Positions 1-6,708 of a stretch of DNA of 10,759 bases are shown piece after piece (positions within the stretch are counted from its first letter, which is position 1; each line of letters begins with the position of its first letter). Source of the DNA: Pseudomonadota bacterium (GTDB lineage: Bacteria; Pseudomonadota; Gammaproteobacteria; Burkholderiales; Burkholderiaceae_B); the NCBI GenBank assembly GCA_023388835.1, contig JAEWFK010000101.1, positions 1 through 10,759 on the forward strand, written 5' to 3'. A model generated the notes under the pieces. That model was not told the DNA's origin and made no database searches. It saw only the letters and a list, made by a program, of their open reading frames with translations. A program made the position numbers and the translations under genes.

Positions 1-12
1 TCCAGCCCGCCA

Positions 13-45
13 CCCGCCGCCAGCCTGCCTGCGGCGGGTATTTCA
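13..45 (+). terminator. Intrinsic-terminator-like hairpin upstream of hflX
   Basis: The arms CCCGCCGC (13-20) and GCGGCGGG (31-38) form a perfect 8-bp GC stem around a 10-nt loop, followed by the moderately T-rich stretch TATTTCATTTGT. This resembles a Rho-independent terminator for the gene that ends before the window (hfq is expected here by synteny, an inference). The U tract is broken by A, C and G, so termination may be partial. No promoter fits in the 20 bases between the hairpin and hflX, so hflX is probably reached by read-through. Confidence 0.6.
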
Positions 46-59
46 TTTGTGTGCTGCTC

Positions 60-1166
60 ATGAAGTCGCTGATCATCACCGTCGACATGGGCGAGCCTGA
101 CTACGAAGCCCATTCCGAAGAATTCCACATGCTCGCTGAAGGGGCGGGCGCCGAGATCGTGGCGACTTTGCGCGTGCGCCGCGGGAAGCCGGATGCCGCC
201 CATTTCATCGGTTCCGGCAAGCTGGAAGAAGCCAACCAGCTGGTTCATGCGCTTCAACCGGAAGTGATCCTCTTCGACCAGCCACTCTCGCCGGCGCAGC
301 AACGCAATATCGAACGCGTGCTAAATCTGCGGGTAGTGGACCGCGTCGCGCTGATTCTGGATATCTTCGCGCTGCGGGCTAAAAGCCACGAGGGCAAGCT
401 CCAGGTTGAGCTTGCACAGCTCCAGCATTTGTCGACACGGCTGACCCGGATGTGGACTCACCTGGAACGGCAACGCGGCGGCATCGGAATGCGCGGGCCA
501 GGCGAAGCGCAGCTCGAGATGGACCGGCGCATCATCGGTGGAAAGGTGAAAATGCTGCGCGAGCGTCTGGCGCGCGTGCAGCGCCAACGAGCGACTCAGC
601 GGCGCTCTCGGGCGCGCGGCAGCACGTTTTCGGTCTCGCTGGTGGGCTATACCAACGCGGGCAAGTCCACGCTTTTCAATGCGCTGACTCGCGCTGACGC
701 GTTCGCCGCTGACCAGCTTTTCGCCACGCTGGACACCACCACGCGCCGTATCTGGATAGAAGGTGCCGGCCAAGTGGTCATTTCCGACACCGTGGGATTC
801 ATCCGCGATCTGCCTCCTACACTGATTGCAGCCTTCCGGGCGACACTCGAAGAAACAGTGCATGCCGACCTGCTCCTGCATGTGGTCGATGCCTCCAGTC
901 CACAGCGCGATGAACAGGTCATGGAAGTCGACAAGGTTCTTGAGGACATCGGAGCCGACCAAATTCCGCGGATACTCGTCTATAACAAAATAGACGCGGC
1001 GGGTTACGAGCCCCGGGTCGAGCGGAATGAACATGGTACGATTGCACGAGTTTTTGTAAGCGCCCTGGCGCGCTCTGGTTTGGAGGGTCTGCGTGGGGCG
1101 GTCGCCGAATCAGCTCAAATCGCGGGAAACAATGCGTTCAATATCGAGAATATTCAACCTGAATGA
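60..1166 (+). CDS. hflX: GTPase HflX (ribosome-associated, ribosome-splitting)
   Basis: HflX is a translational GTPase-superfamily protein that binds the 50S subunit and splits stalled ribosomes, notably under heat stress. The protein is 368 aa from ATG 60. The N-terminal nucleotide-binding HflX domain carries the GSGK motif and the family-typical stretch ending in GGIGMRGPGE, followed by a basic coiled-coil linker. The G domain shows G1 GYTNAGKST (196-204), G2 in FATLDTTTR, G3 DTVGF (243-247), G4 NKID (309-312) and G5 SALA. It ends soon after the G domain and lacks the extra C-terminal domain of the 426-aa E. coli protein. An in-frame GTG at 51 would add three residues; ATG 60 is preferred although neither start has a clear Shine-Dalgarno. 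The 3' end overlaps hflK by 35 bases. Identification is very secure; the exact start is less so. Confidence 0.96.
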   Translation: MKSLIITVDMGEPDYEAHSEEFHMLAEGAGAEIVATLRVRRGKPDAAHFIGSGKLEEANQLVHALQPEVILFDQPLSPAQQRNIERVLNLRVVDRVALILDIFALRAKSHEGKLQVELAQLQHLSTRLTRMWTHLERQRGGIGMRGPGEAQLEMDRRIIGGKVKMLRERLARVQRQRATQRRSRARGSTFSVSLVGYTNAGKSTLFNALTRADAFAADQLFATLDTTTRRIWIEGAGQVVISDTVGFIRDLPPTLIAAFRATLEETVHADLLLHVVDASSPQRDEQVMEVDKVLEDIGADQIPRILVYNKIDAAGYEPRVERNEHGTIARVFVSALARSGLEGLRGAVAESAQIAGNNAFNIENIQPE

Positions 1167-2460
1167 TCCAGGCTGGGGGCGTGGCGGTCGCAACGACGGC
1201 GGCCGTAACGATGACGAGTCATCGCAACGTCCCCGGAACAACGACGGCCCTCCCGATCTTGACGAGGTCTGGCGTGATTTCAATAACCGCATAGGCTCGC
1301 TGTTTGGCAACAAACGTGGCGGGAGCGGGGGGCCGCGTGGCCCGCGCTCCGGCGGCGGCAGCGGTGGCATGCCATCGCTGCCCACCGGCTCGCCGAAGCT
1401 GCTGGGTGTACTGGTGGTGGTGGGTGTCGTCGTCTGGGCGCTGAGCGGTTTCATGATCGTGCAGGAAGGGCAGGTTGCAGTCGTGACCCGCTTCGGCGAA
1501 TACAGCAAGACCTTGTCGCCTGGCCTGCAGTGGCGAGTGCCTTACCCGATCGAGCAGCATCAGATGGTCAACATCGCGCAGCTGCGTACCTTCGAAGTCG
1601 GCTTCCGCGGCACGGCACGCAACAAGGTGTTGCCCGAGTCCCTTATGCTGACCACCGATGAAAACATCATCGACGTTCAGTACGTGGTGCAGTACCGGCT
1701 GAATCCGGACGGCGCGCCAGACTACCTGTTCCGCACCAGCATGCCGGACGAATCCGTGCGTCAAGCCGCGGAGACCGCCATGCGCGAGATCGTCGGCAAG
1801 AAGAGCATGGACTTCGTTCTTTACGAAGGCCGTACCGAGGTCGCGACCGAGGTGCAATCTCTGGCACAGAGCATTCTCGACCGTTACCGCACCGGTATCC
1901 AGATCAGCACGGTGGCCATCCAGAACGTGCAGCCGCCCGAGCAGGTCCAGGCGGCGTTCGACGACGCCGTGAAGGCCGGACAGGACCGCGAGCGCCAGAT
2001 CAACGAAGGCAATGCCTATGCCAACCAGGTGCTGCCCGAGGCGCAAGGCCAGGTGGCGCGCATGGTGCAAGACGCCGAAGGCTATCGCGCCAAGGTCGTG
2101 GGCGACGCCGAAGGTAATACCGCACGGTTCACCAGCATCGAGAGCGAATTCTCCAAGGCGCCCGAAGTCACCCGCCAACGCATGTATTTGGCGACCATGC
2201 AGCAGATTCTCGAATCCAGCGCCAAGGTCATGGTGGATTCCGATTCAAGCAACAACATGCTGTACTTGCCGCTAGATAAGATCATGAGCCAGACCGCACG
2301 CGATTACCGCGCGCCGTCCAGCGGTTCGGCGGAAGTCACGACGGGCGCCGCCGCGGCGGCATCGTCAACGACACGCAATTCCGCGCCGGCCGCGGGTAAT
2401 GCTGCCAACAATGCGGGGGCCCGCAGTGGCGCGCAGTTGATGAACCCGTATTCCCGCTAG
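1132..2460 (+). CDS. hflK: FtsH protease modulator HflK (SPFH/band 7)
   Basis: HflK pairs with HflC to form a large inner-membrane, periplasm-facing assembly around the FtsH AAA protease and restrains its action on membrane proteins. The 442-aa product opens with a conserved-looking NDPGWGRG stretch, then an Asn/Asp/Gly/Arg-rich cytoplasmic segment containing GPPDLDEVW, as in E. coli HflK, and a Gly-rich spacer. A single hydrophobic segment lies at about residues 90-110. An SPFH domain (about 110-300) and an Ala/Gln/Glu-rich helical region follow, and the C-terminus is a low-complexity Ala/Ser/Asn tail. Start ATG 1132 lies inside the hflX end (35-nt overlap), with a weak GGGAAA upstream. An in-frame GTG at 1093 would extend it further into hflX and is not needed. 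hflC follows after 10 nt. Confidence 0.96.
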   Translation: MRSISRIFNLNDPGWGRGGRNDGGRNDDESSQRPRNNDGPPDLDEVWRDFNNRIGSLFGNKRGGSGGPRGPRSGGGSGGMPSLPTGSPKLLGVLVVVGVVVWALSGFMIVQEGQVAVVTRFGEYSKTLSPGLQWRVPYPIEQHQMVNIAQLRTFEVGFRGTARNKVLPESLMLTTDENIIDVQYVVQYRLNPDGAPDYLFRTSMPDESVRQAAETAMREIVGKKSMDFVLYEGRTEVATEVQSLAQSILDRYRTGIQISTVAIQNVQPPEQVQAAFDDAVKAGQDRERQINEGNAYANQVLPEAQGQVARMVQDAEGYRAKVVGDAEGNTARFTSIESEFSKAPEVTRQRMYLATMQQILESSAKVMVDSDSSNNMLYLPLDKIMSQTARDYRAPSSGSAEVTTGAAAAASSTTRNSAPAAGNAANNAGARSGAQLMNPYSR

Positions 2461-2463
2461 GAG
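2459..2463 (+). promoter_or_regulatory. Shine-Dalgarno of hflC overlapping the hflK stop
   Basis: AGGAG overlaps the hflK TAG stop (2458-2460). It sits 7 nt before ATG 2471 and 4 nt before ATG 2468. The spacing favours 2471, and the overlap suggests that hflC translation is coupled to hflK termination, which would fit the equimolar HflK/HflC complex. Confidence 0.7.
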
Positions 2464-2470
2464 CAACATG

Positions 2471-3388
2471 ATGCAACGTTTATTCCCTGCACTGGTGGGC
2501 CTGGTCATTGTGCTCGCCGTGCTATCTTCGTGCGTATTCGTCGTCCGCGAGCGTGATGCCGTGCTGGTGTTCGCGCTGGGTGAAGTACGCAAGACCTTGA
2601 CCGAACCGGGCCTTTACTTCAAACTGCCTCCGCCGTTCCAGACGGTTACTCGCCTGGACAAACGGCTCCAGACGATCGAGACGAACGACCCCGAGCGTAT
2701 TCAGACGGCTGAAAAGAAGAACCTGCTGATCGACTCGTTCGTGAAGTGGCGCATCGACGATCCCCGCTTGTTTTACGTGACCTTCGGCGCGAACGACCGT
2801 GCCGCGGTCGAGCGTCTGCAGGCTCAGATTCGCGACGCCCTGAACGCATCCGTCAACATCCGGACCGTGAAGGAAGTGGTCTCGACCGAACGGGACACCA
2901 TCATGCGCGAAATCCTGAACAACGTTCAGGGCAGGGCGACGCCTCTAGGCGTGTCGGTGGTCGATGTCCGCCTGCGCCGCATCGAGTTCGCCCCCGAAAT
3001 TTCGGAATCTGTTTACCGTCGGATGGAGGCCGAACGCAAGCAGGAAGCCAATCGCCTGCGCGCCTCTGGCGCGGCCGATGGCGAGCGCATTCGTGCTCAG
3101 GCCGATCGTCAGCGCCAGGAACTTCTGGCCGAAGCCTACGCCAAGGCGCAAGCCATCATGGGTGAAGGCGAGGGTGTGGCCGCGGGTGTCTATGCCGGCG
3201 CCTATGGCAAGAATCCGCAGTTCTACGAGTTCTACAAGAGCCTGGAAGCCTACCGTGCCGCCTTTAACGGCCAGGGCGACACCCTGGTCCTGAGCCCCAA
3301 CTCCGACTTCTTCAAGTTCTGGGGTTCCGCTGAAGGCGCCGCCCCGGCCGTGCCCGGCGGCATGCCGGCGCCCGCCGTTCAGCCCTGA
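2471..3388 (+). CDS. hflC: FtsH protease modulator HflC (SPFH/band 7)
   Basis: HflC is the partner of HflK in the inner-membrane complex that encloses FtsH. The protein is 305 aa from ATG 2471 (306 from the adjacent ATG 2468). It starts with a signal-anchor helix (about residues 5-24, LVGLVIVLAVLSS) and continues with an SPFH core containing RERDAVLVFALGEV, GLYFKLPPPF and KKNLLIDSFVKWRI. Next comes the HflC-typical VVDVRLRRIEFAPEISESVYRRM stretch (split here by description only), and then a charged Ala/Glu/Arg/Gln coiled-coil region. The hallmark block FYEFYKSLEAYRAAF lies near the C-terminus, and the tail is Pro/Ala-rich. Length is slightly under the 334 aa of E. coli HflC. It is the last gene before a strong terminator. 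No gene resembling E. coli yjeT (DUF2065) follows. Confidence 0.96.
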   Translation: MQRLFPALVGLVIVLAVLSSCVFVVRERDAVLVFALGEVRKTLTEPGLYFKLPPPFQTVTRLDKRLQTIETNDPERIQTAEKKNLLIDSFVKWRIDDPRLFYVTFGANDRAAVERLQAQIRDALNASVNIRTVKEVVSTERDTIMREILNNVQGRATPLGVSVVDVRLRRIEFAPEISESVYRRMEAERKQEANRLRASGAADGERIRAQADRQRQELLAEAYAKAQAIMGEGEGVAAGVYAGAYGKNPQFYEFYKSLEAYRAAFNGQGDTLVLSPNSDFFKFWGSAEGAAPAVPGGMPAPAVQP

Positions 3389-3395
3389 TGGCCTT

Positions 3396-3423
3396 TTGCA
3401 CGAAACGCAGCATGGTTTACAAT
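3396..3423 (+). promoter_or_regulatory. Candidate sigma-70 promoter after hflC
   Basis: TTGCAC (3396-3401) and TACAAT (3418-3423), separated by 16 bp, match the primary-sigma consensus well. The alternative -35 TTTGCA gives a 17-bp spacer. Predicted initiation is near 3430. The promoter begins 8 nt after the hflC stop and points at the terminator at 3457-3493 and then hisZ. It is either the hisZ-purA promoter with a terminating leader, or the promoter of a very short RNA. No experimental support is available from sequence alone. Confidence 0.5.
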
Positions 3424-3456
3424 AGCGTGTAAGTTTCGATTACTCTTATTCCGCGA

Positions 3457-3493
3457 GCGACTTGGCGGGCTTACGCCCCAAGTCGCTTTTTTT
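3457..3493 (+). terminator. Strong intrinsic terminator between hflC and hisZ
   Basis: GCGACTTGG (3457-3465) pairs perfectly with CCAAGTCGC (3478-3486). The intervening bases can alternatively fold an inner GGGC-TTAC-GCCC stem-loop with a small bulge. Seven consecutive T residues follow at 3487-3493. This is a textbook Rho-independent terminator that ends the hflX-K-C transcript. Because the best promoter for hisZ lies upstream of it, it could also act as an attenuator. Confidence 0.88.
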
Positions 3494-3536
3494 GTTTGGC
3501 ACCCGCTATTCACACAGATCACATTCAGGACCGATG

Positions 3537-4700
3537 ATGACCAAATGGTTGCTGCCGGAAAGCCTGGCGGACATCCTTCCTGCCGAAGCGCGCCGTATCG
3601 AAGAGTTGCGCCGCAAGCTGCTGGACCTTTACCGCGTTTATGGCTTCGAACTGGTCATGCCGCCGCTGGTGGAATACCTTGAATCGTTGCTCACCGGCCA
3701 TGGGCACGACCTCACGCTGCGCACCAACAAACTGGTCGACCAACTTTCCGGGCGAACGCTCGGGCTGCGTGCCGATATGACGCCCCAGGTGGCGCGGATC
3801 GACGCCCACTTGCTGAATCGCGAAGGCGTCACGCGGCTGTGCTATTGCGGTTCTGTCTTGCATACGCGTCCCATGGGGTTGCTGTCTGACCGCGAACTCC
3901 TTCAAATCGGGGCGGAGATCTTCGGGCATGCCGGGGTCGAGGCCGACATCCAGGTGATCGAACTCGCGCTCGAGAGCGTCCGCCTGTCAGGCGTGAACGC
4001 CCCGCGACTGGATCTGAATCATCCCGGTGTGCTGCGGGCCATCATCGAGGCCGATCCCGCGCTGGCCGATATCTCGGAAGATATTGCCGATCTGCTGGCT
4101 ACCAAGGATATTCCCGGCCTGCATGCGCTGGGAGCATCTATTGTGGGGCCGCGTCCGGGCAGCCTGAAGGCGCTCATCGATCTGGCGGGCCTGTATGGCG
4201 GGGCAGATATCCTGCAGCGCGCGCGCGACGTATTGCCCCCATTGCCCGCTGTGGCGCAGGCATTAGACGATTTGCAACTGATGGCCGGCTTCCTGTCGGC
4301 TTACGACGTCAGCTTCGATCTGGCCGACGTGCGTTCCGGCTACGGTTATCACTCGGGAATTGTGTTCGCCATCTACGCTGACGGCTGGCACGATACCCTG
4401 GTCCGCGGCGGCCGTTACGACGGTGTCGGTACGGCCTTTGGGCGCGCACGTCCGGCGACCGGCTTCAGTCTCGATCTTCGGGCGCTGTCGCGCGGGCTGC
4501 CGCCGGCAGTGCCTGCCAAGGCTGTCCGCGCGCCGTGGGGCTGCGACCCCTCGCTGTCCGCCGCCTTGCGCGATCTGCGTTCAGAAGGTGTCATCGTGGT
4601 GCAGATCCTTCCCGGTCGGGAACAGAGCCTGGACGAGTTCGTATTTGATCGCGAGCTTGTGCAGGTGGGTAATGAATGGAAGGTGAGGGCGATACAGTAG
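3537..4700 (+). CDS. hisZ: ATP phosphoribosyltransferase regulatory subunit HisZ
   Basis: HisZ is a catalytically inactive paralogue of histidyl-tRNA synthetase. It binds the short form of HisG, enabling the first step of histidine biosynthesis (ATP + PRPP to phosphoribosyl-ATP) and conferring histidine feedback. The 387-aa product begins WLLPESLADILP and carries the class II synthetase-like core: LRADMTPQVARI (from residue 77, replacing the HisRS substrate motif), GYHSGIVF (270-277) and GGRYDG (291-296). It stops where HisRS would continue into the anticodon-binding domain, which separates it from hisS. AGGA at 3527-3530 is 6 nt before ATG 3537 and 3 nt before ATG 3534, so 3537 is preferred. 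An in-frame TTG at 3462 lies inside the terminator and is rejected. hisG itself is not in the window. Adjacency to purA is common in related bacteria. Confidence 0.94.
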   Translation: MTKWLLPESLADILPAEARRIEELRRKLLDLYRVYGFELVMPPLVEYLESLLTGHGHDLTLRTNKLVDQLSGRTLGLRADMTPQVARIDAHLLNREGVTRLCYCGSVLHTRPMGLLSDRELLQIGAEIFGHAGVEADIQVIELALESVRLSGVNAPRLDLNHPGVLRAIIEADPALADISEDIADLLATKDIPGLHALGASIVGPRPGSLKALIDLAGLYGGADILQRARDVLPPLPAVAQALDDLQLMAGFLSAYDVSFDLADVRSGYGYHSGIVFAIYADGWHDTLVRGGRYDGVGTAFGRARPATGFSLDLRALSRGLPPAVPAKAVRAPWGCDPSLSAALRDLRSEGVIVVQILPGREQSLDEFVFDRELVQVGNEWKVRAIQ

Positions 4701-4740
4701 CGCGCCGGTTTCCGCTGCTTTATCGTATGGTTTTCACGCT

Positions 4741-4768
4741 TGCCGGCCCGAACTCCGGAACGCCGGCA
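4741..4768 (+). other. Inverted repeat (hairpin) in the hisZ-purA gap
   Basis: TGCCGGC (4741-4747) and GCCGGCA (4762-4768) form a perfect 7-bp stem around a 14-nt loop that can pair further (CCG with CGG). It ends 20 nt before the purA start. No T run follows, so it is not a convincing terminator. It may be a leader hairpin, a processing site or an operator. I see no convincing promoter elsewhere in the 88-base gap. Confidence 0.45.
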
Positions 4769-4788
4769 CATTGTTATCAATAGATGAA

Positions 4789-6084
4789 ATGAGCAAGAAC
4801 ATCGTGGTGATCGGCACCCAGTGGGGTGACGAAGGCAAGGGCAAGATCGTCGACTGGCTGGCGGAGTCCGCCCAGGGCGTCGTCCGCTTCCAGGGTGGAC
4901 ACAATGCCGGCCATACATTGTGGATCAACGGCAAGAAGACGATTCTGCGCCTGATTCCTTCCGGCATCATGCATCCTCACGTCACCTGCTATATCGGCAA
5001 CGGCGTGGTGCTCTCGCCGGAAGCCTTGCTGAAGGAAATTGGCGAGCTCGAACTGGCCGGCCTTGACGTCCGCTCCCGTCTGCGGATCTCGGCGGCGTGC
5101 CCGCTGATTCTGCCTTATCACGTGGCCCTCGATCACGCGCGCGAAACCCGCAAGGGCGACGGCAAGATCGGCACCACGGGCCGTGGCATCGGGCCGACCT
5201 ACGAAGACAAGGTCGGGCGGCGCGCTCTGCGCGTGCAAGACCTCTACGATCAGACCGCTTTCGACAACAAGCTCGAAGAACTGCTCGACTTCCACAATTT
5301 CGTGCTCACGCAGTACCTGGGCGGCCAAGCTGTCTCGTTCAACGAGGTCCGGGACCAGGCCGTGGCGATCGCCCCCGATCTCAAACCCATGGTGGCCGAC
5401 GTCTCGCTTGAACTTCACCGGGCGAGCAAGGCCGGCGGCCGACTGCTGTTCGAAGGCGCGCAGGGCGCGCTGTTGGACATCGATCACGGCACCTATCCCT
5501 TCGTGACCAGCAGCAATTGCGTCGCGGGGGCTGCATCGGCCGGCGCCGGCGTGGGTCCGCAGGCGCTGGACTACGTGCTGGGAATCGCCAAGGCTTACAC
5601 CACGCGGGTCGGCTCGGGCCCTTTCCCGACGGAACTCACCGACGACATTGGCGCCCGGCTGGCATCGGTGGGCAAAGAGTTTGGTTCGGTCACCGGCCGG
5701 CCCCGCCGCTGCGGCTGGTTCGATGGCGCCGCCATGAAGCGATCCGTCATGATCAATGGCATCAACGGCTTGTGCGTCACCAAGCTCGACGTTCTCGATG
5801 GCCTGGAGTCGCTGAGGATCGGCGTGGGGTATCGCTATCGCGGCGAGTTCCTTGATGTCCTGCCTTATGGCGCCGACGCCGTCACAGATGCCGAGCCAGT
5901 CTTTGAAGAGCTGCCTGGCTGGACTGAAACCACTGCCGGCATCACCGAATATGACAAGCTGCCGGTCAATGCACGGCGCTACCTGGAGCGCATCGCGGAA
6001 GTCTGCGATGTCGCCATCGACATGATCTCCACCGGCCCCGACCGTATGGAGACCATCATGCTCAATCAATCTTTCAAGGCTTGA
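4789..6084 (+). CDS. purA: Adenylosuccinate synthetase
   Basis: PurA catalyses GTP-dependent condensation of IMP and aspartate to adenylosuccinate, the first committed step to AMP, in the cytoplasm. The 431-aa length is standard for the family. Visible signatures are GTQWGDEGKGK (9-19) with the catalytic acid/base D14, GGHNAGHT (36-43) with catalytic H42, GTTGRGIGPTYEDK for IMP binding, FEGAQG (221-226), VGSGPFPTEL, and the GRPRRCGW signature (303-310). ATG 4789 gives the expected MSKNIVVIGTQWGDEGKGK-type start. An upstream in-frame TTG at 4771 is rejected. The Shine-Dalgarno is weak (AGATGAA region). Only 14 nt separate it from the downstream phosphoribosyltransferase gene, so the two are probably co-transcribed. 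Confidence 0.98.
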   Translation: MSKNIVVIGTQWGDEGKGKIVDWLAESAQGVVRFQGGHNAGHTLWINGKKTILRLIPSGIMHPHVTCYIGNGVVLSPEALLKEIGELELAGLDVRSRLRISAACPLILPYHVALDHARETRKGDGKIGTTGRGIGPTYEDKVGRRALRVQDLYDQTAFDNKLEELLDFHNFVLTQYLGGQAVSFNEVRDQAVAIAPDLKPMVADVSLELHRASKAGGRLLFEGAQGALLDIDHGTYPFVTSSNCVAGAASAGAGVGPQALDYVLGIAKAYTTRVGSGPFPTELTDDIGARLASVGKEFGSVTGRPRRCGWFDGAAMKRSVMINGINGLCVTKLDVLDGLESLRIGVGYRYRGEFLDVLPYGADAVTDAEPVFEELPGWTETTAGITEYDKLPVNARRYLERIAEVCDVAIDMISTGPDRMETIMLNQSFKA

Positions 6085-6098
6085 ACGAGGAAACGCAG

Positions 6099-6638
6099 AT
6101 GAGCCTGCCCGCCAACACCGACCGCGACCATTGGGTGTCATGGGATCAGTATCACGAACTGATCGAACGCCTGGCGCTGACCGTCCATGAGTCAGACTGG
6201 AAATTCGACAAGATCCTGTGTCTGGCACGGGGCGGGGTGCGCGTGGGCGACATCATGTCGCGTATTTTCGACGTGCCGCTGGGTATCCTGGCGACCAGCA
6301 GCTACCGCGAAGCGGCCGGCACGGTGCAGGGGCAGCTCGACATTGCACAGTTCATCACCATCACCCGCGGCACTCTGGACGGCAAAGTGTTGCTGGTAGA
6401 CGACATGGTCGACACCGGCCTGACCTTCAGCCGCGTGCGGGATCACCTGGTGCATCAATTCCCGGGCATTGCGGAATTGCGCACGGCCGTATTGTGGTGG
6501 AAGGGCCATTCGCAGGCCACCCCCGACTATTACGTTGAGAAGCTGCCCACCAACCCGTGGATACATCAGCCTTTCGAAGATTACGACAGCATTCGCCCGC
6601 ATCAACTGGAATCCTGGCTGCGTAAGGGCACCCGCTAG
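6099..6638 (+). CDS. Purine-type phosphoribosyltransferase (PRTase family)
   Basis: The 179-aa protein is a type I phosphoribosyltransferase. The PRPP-binding loop VLLVDDMVDTG occupies residues 97-107, with the diagnostic acidic pair D101-D102 and D105-T106-G107. It is preceded by an LARGG pyrophosphate-binding loop and followed by a WWKGH/PW aromatic region typical of the hypoxanthine/xanthine-guanine-like group. The likely role is purine base salvage using PRPP, but substrate choice (hypoxanthine, guanine or xanthine) cannot be read from sequence, so no symbol is given. ATG 6099 is chosen because GAGGAA (6087-6092) lies 6 nt upstream. The in-frame TTG at 6081 overlaps the purA end. Its place directly behind purA supports a purine function (inference). 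Confidence 0.9.
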   Translation: MSLPANTDRDHWVSWDQYHELIERLALTVHESDWKFDKILCLARGGVRVGDIMSRIFDVPLGILATSSYREAAGTVQGQLDIAQFITITRGTLDGKVLLVDDMVDTGLTFSRVRDHLVHQFPGIAELRTAVLWWKGHSQATPDYYVEKLPTNPWIHQPFEDYDSIRPHQLESWLRKGTR

Positions 6639-6648
6639 GGGAAGCCTC

Positions 6649-6676
6649 CGTGAACTGCGCAGACTCTCGTGAACTG
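6649..6676 (+). repeat. Two 9-bp direct repeats downstream of the phosphoribosyltransferase gene
   Basis: CGTGAACTG occurs at 6649-6657 and again at 6668-6676, a period of 19 bp. The pair sits in non-coding sequence 11 bases after the stop codon and ends 33 bases before the rpsU -35 box. It could be a tandem regulator site or a chance duplication. Confidence 0.4.
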
Positions 6677-6684
6677 GCCACGAG
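6666..6684 (+). other. Hairpin downstream of the phosphoribosyltransferase gene
   Basis: CTCGTG (6666-6671) and CACGAG (6679-6684) form a perfect 6-bp stem with a 7-nt loop, 27 bases past the stop codon. There is no T tract, so as a terminator it is weak; it could stabilise the 3' end of the purA transcript. It shares bases with the second 9-bp direct repeat. Confidence 0.35.
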
Positions 6685-6708
6685 GCGGTCGCCATGGGCG
6701 TGCCGACA

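Noticed and set aside
1219..2178. Open frame of 319 codons on the - strand opposite hflK
   Set aside because: Low-complexity shadow of hflK with no recognisable domain or start signal.
3462..3536. N-terminal extension of HisZ from TTG 3462
   Set aside because: It would start inside the terminator stem and encode poly-T-derived residues. AGGA and family alignment point to ATG 3537.
3389..3536. Possible yjeT (DUF2065) gene between hflC and hisZ, as in some relatives
   Set aside because: The 148-base gap contains a promoter-like element and a terminator but no open frame of suitable length or hydrophobic character.
4777..6228. Long open frame (483 codons) on the - strand opposite purA
   Set aside because: It mirrors the codon phase of a certain gene in GC-rich DNA, resembles no known family, and crosses the purA/phosphoribosyltransferase boundary. 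Such antisense frames are expected artefacts.
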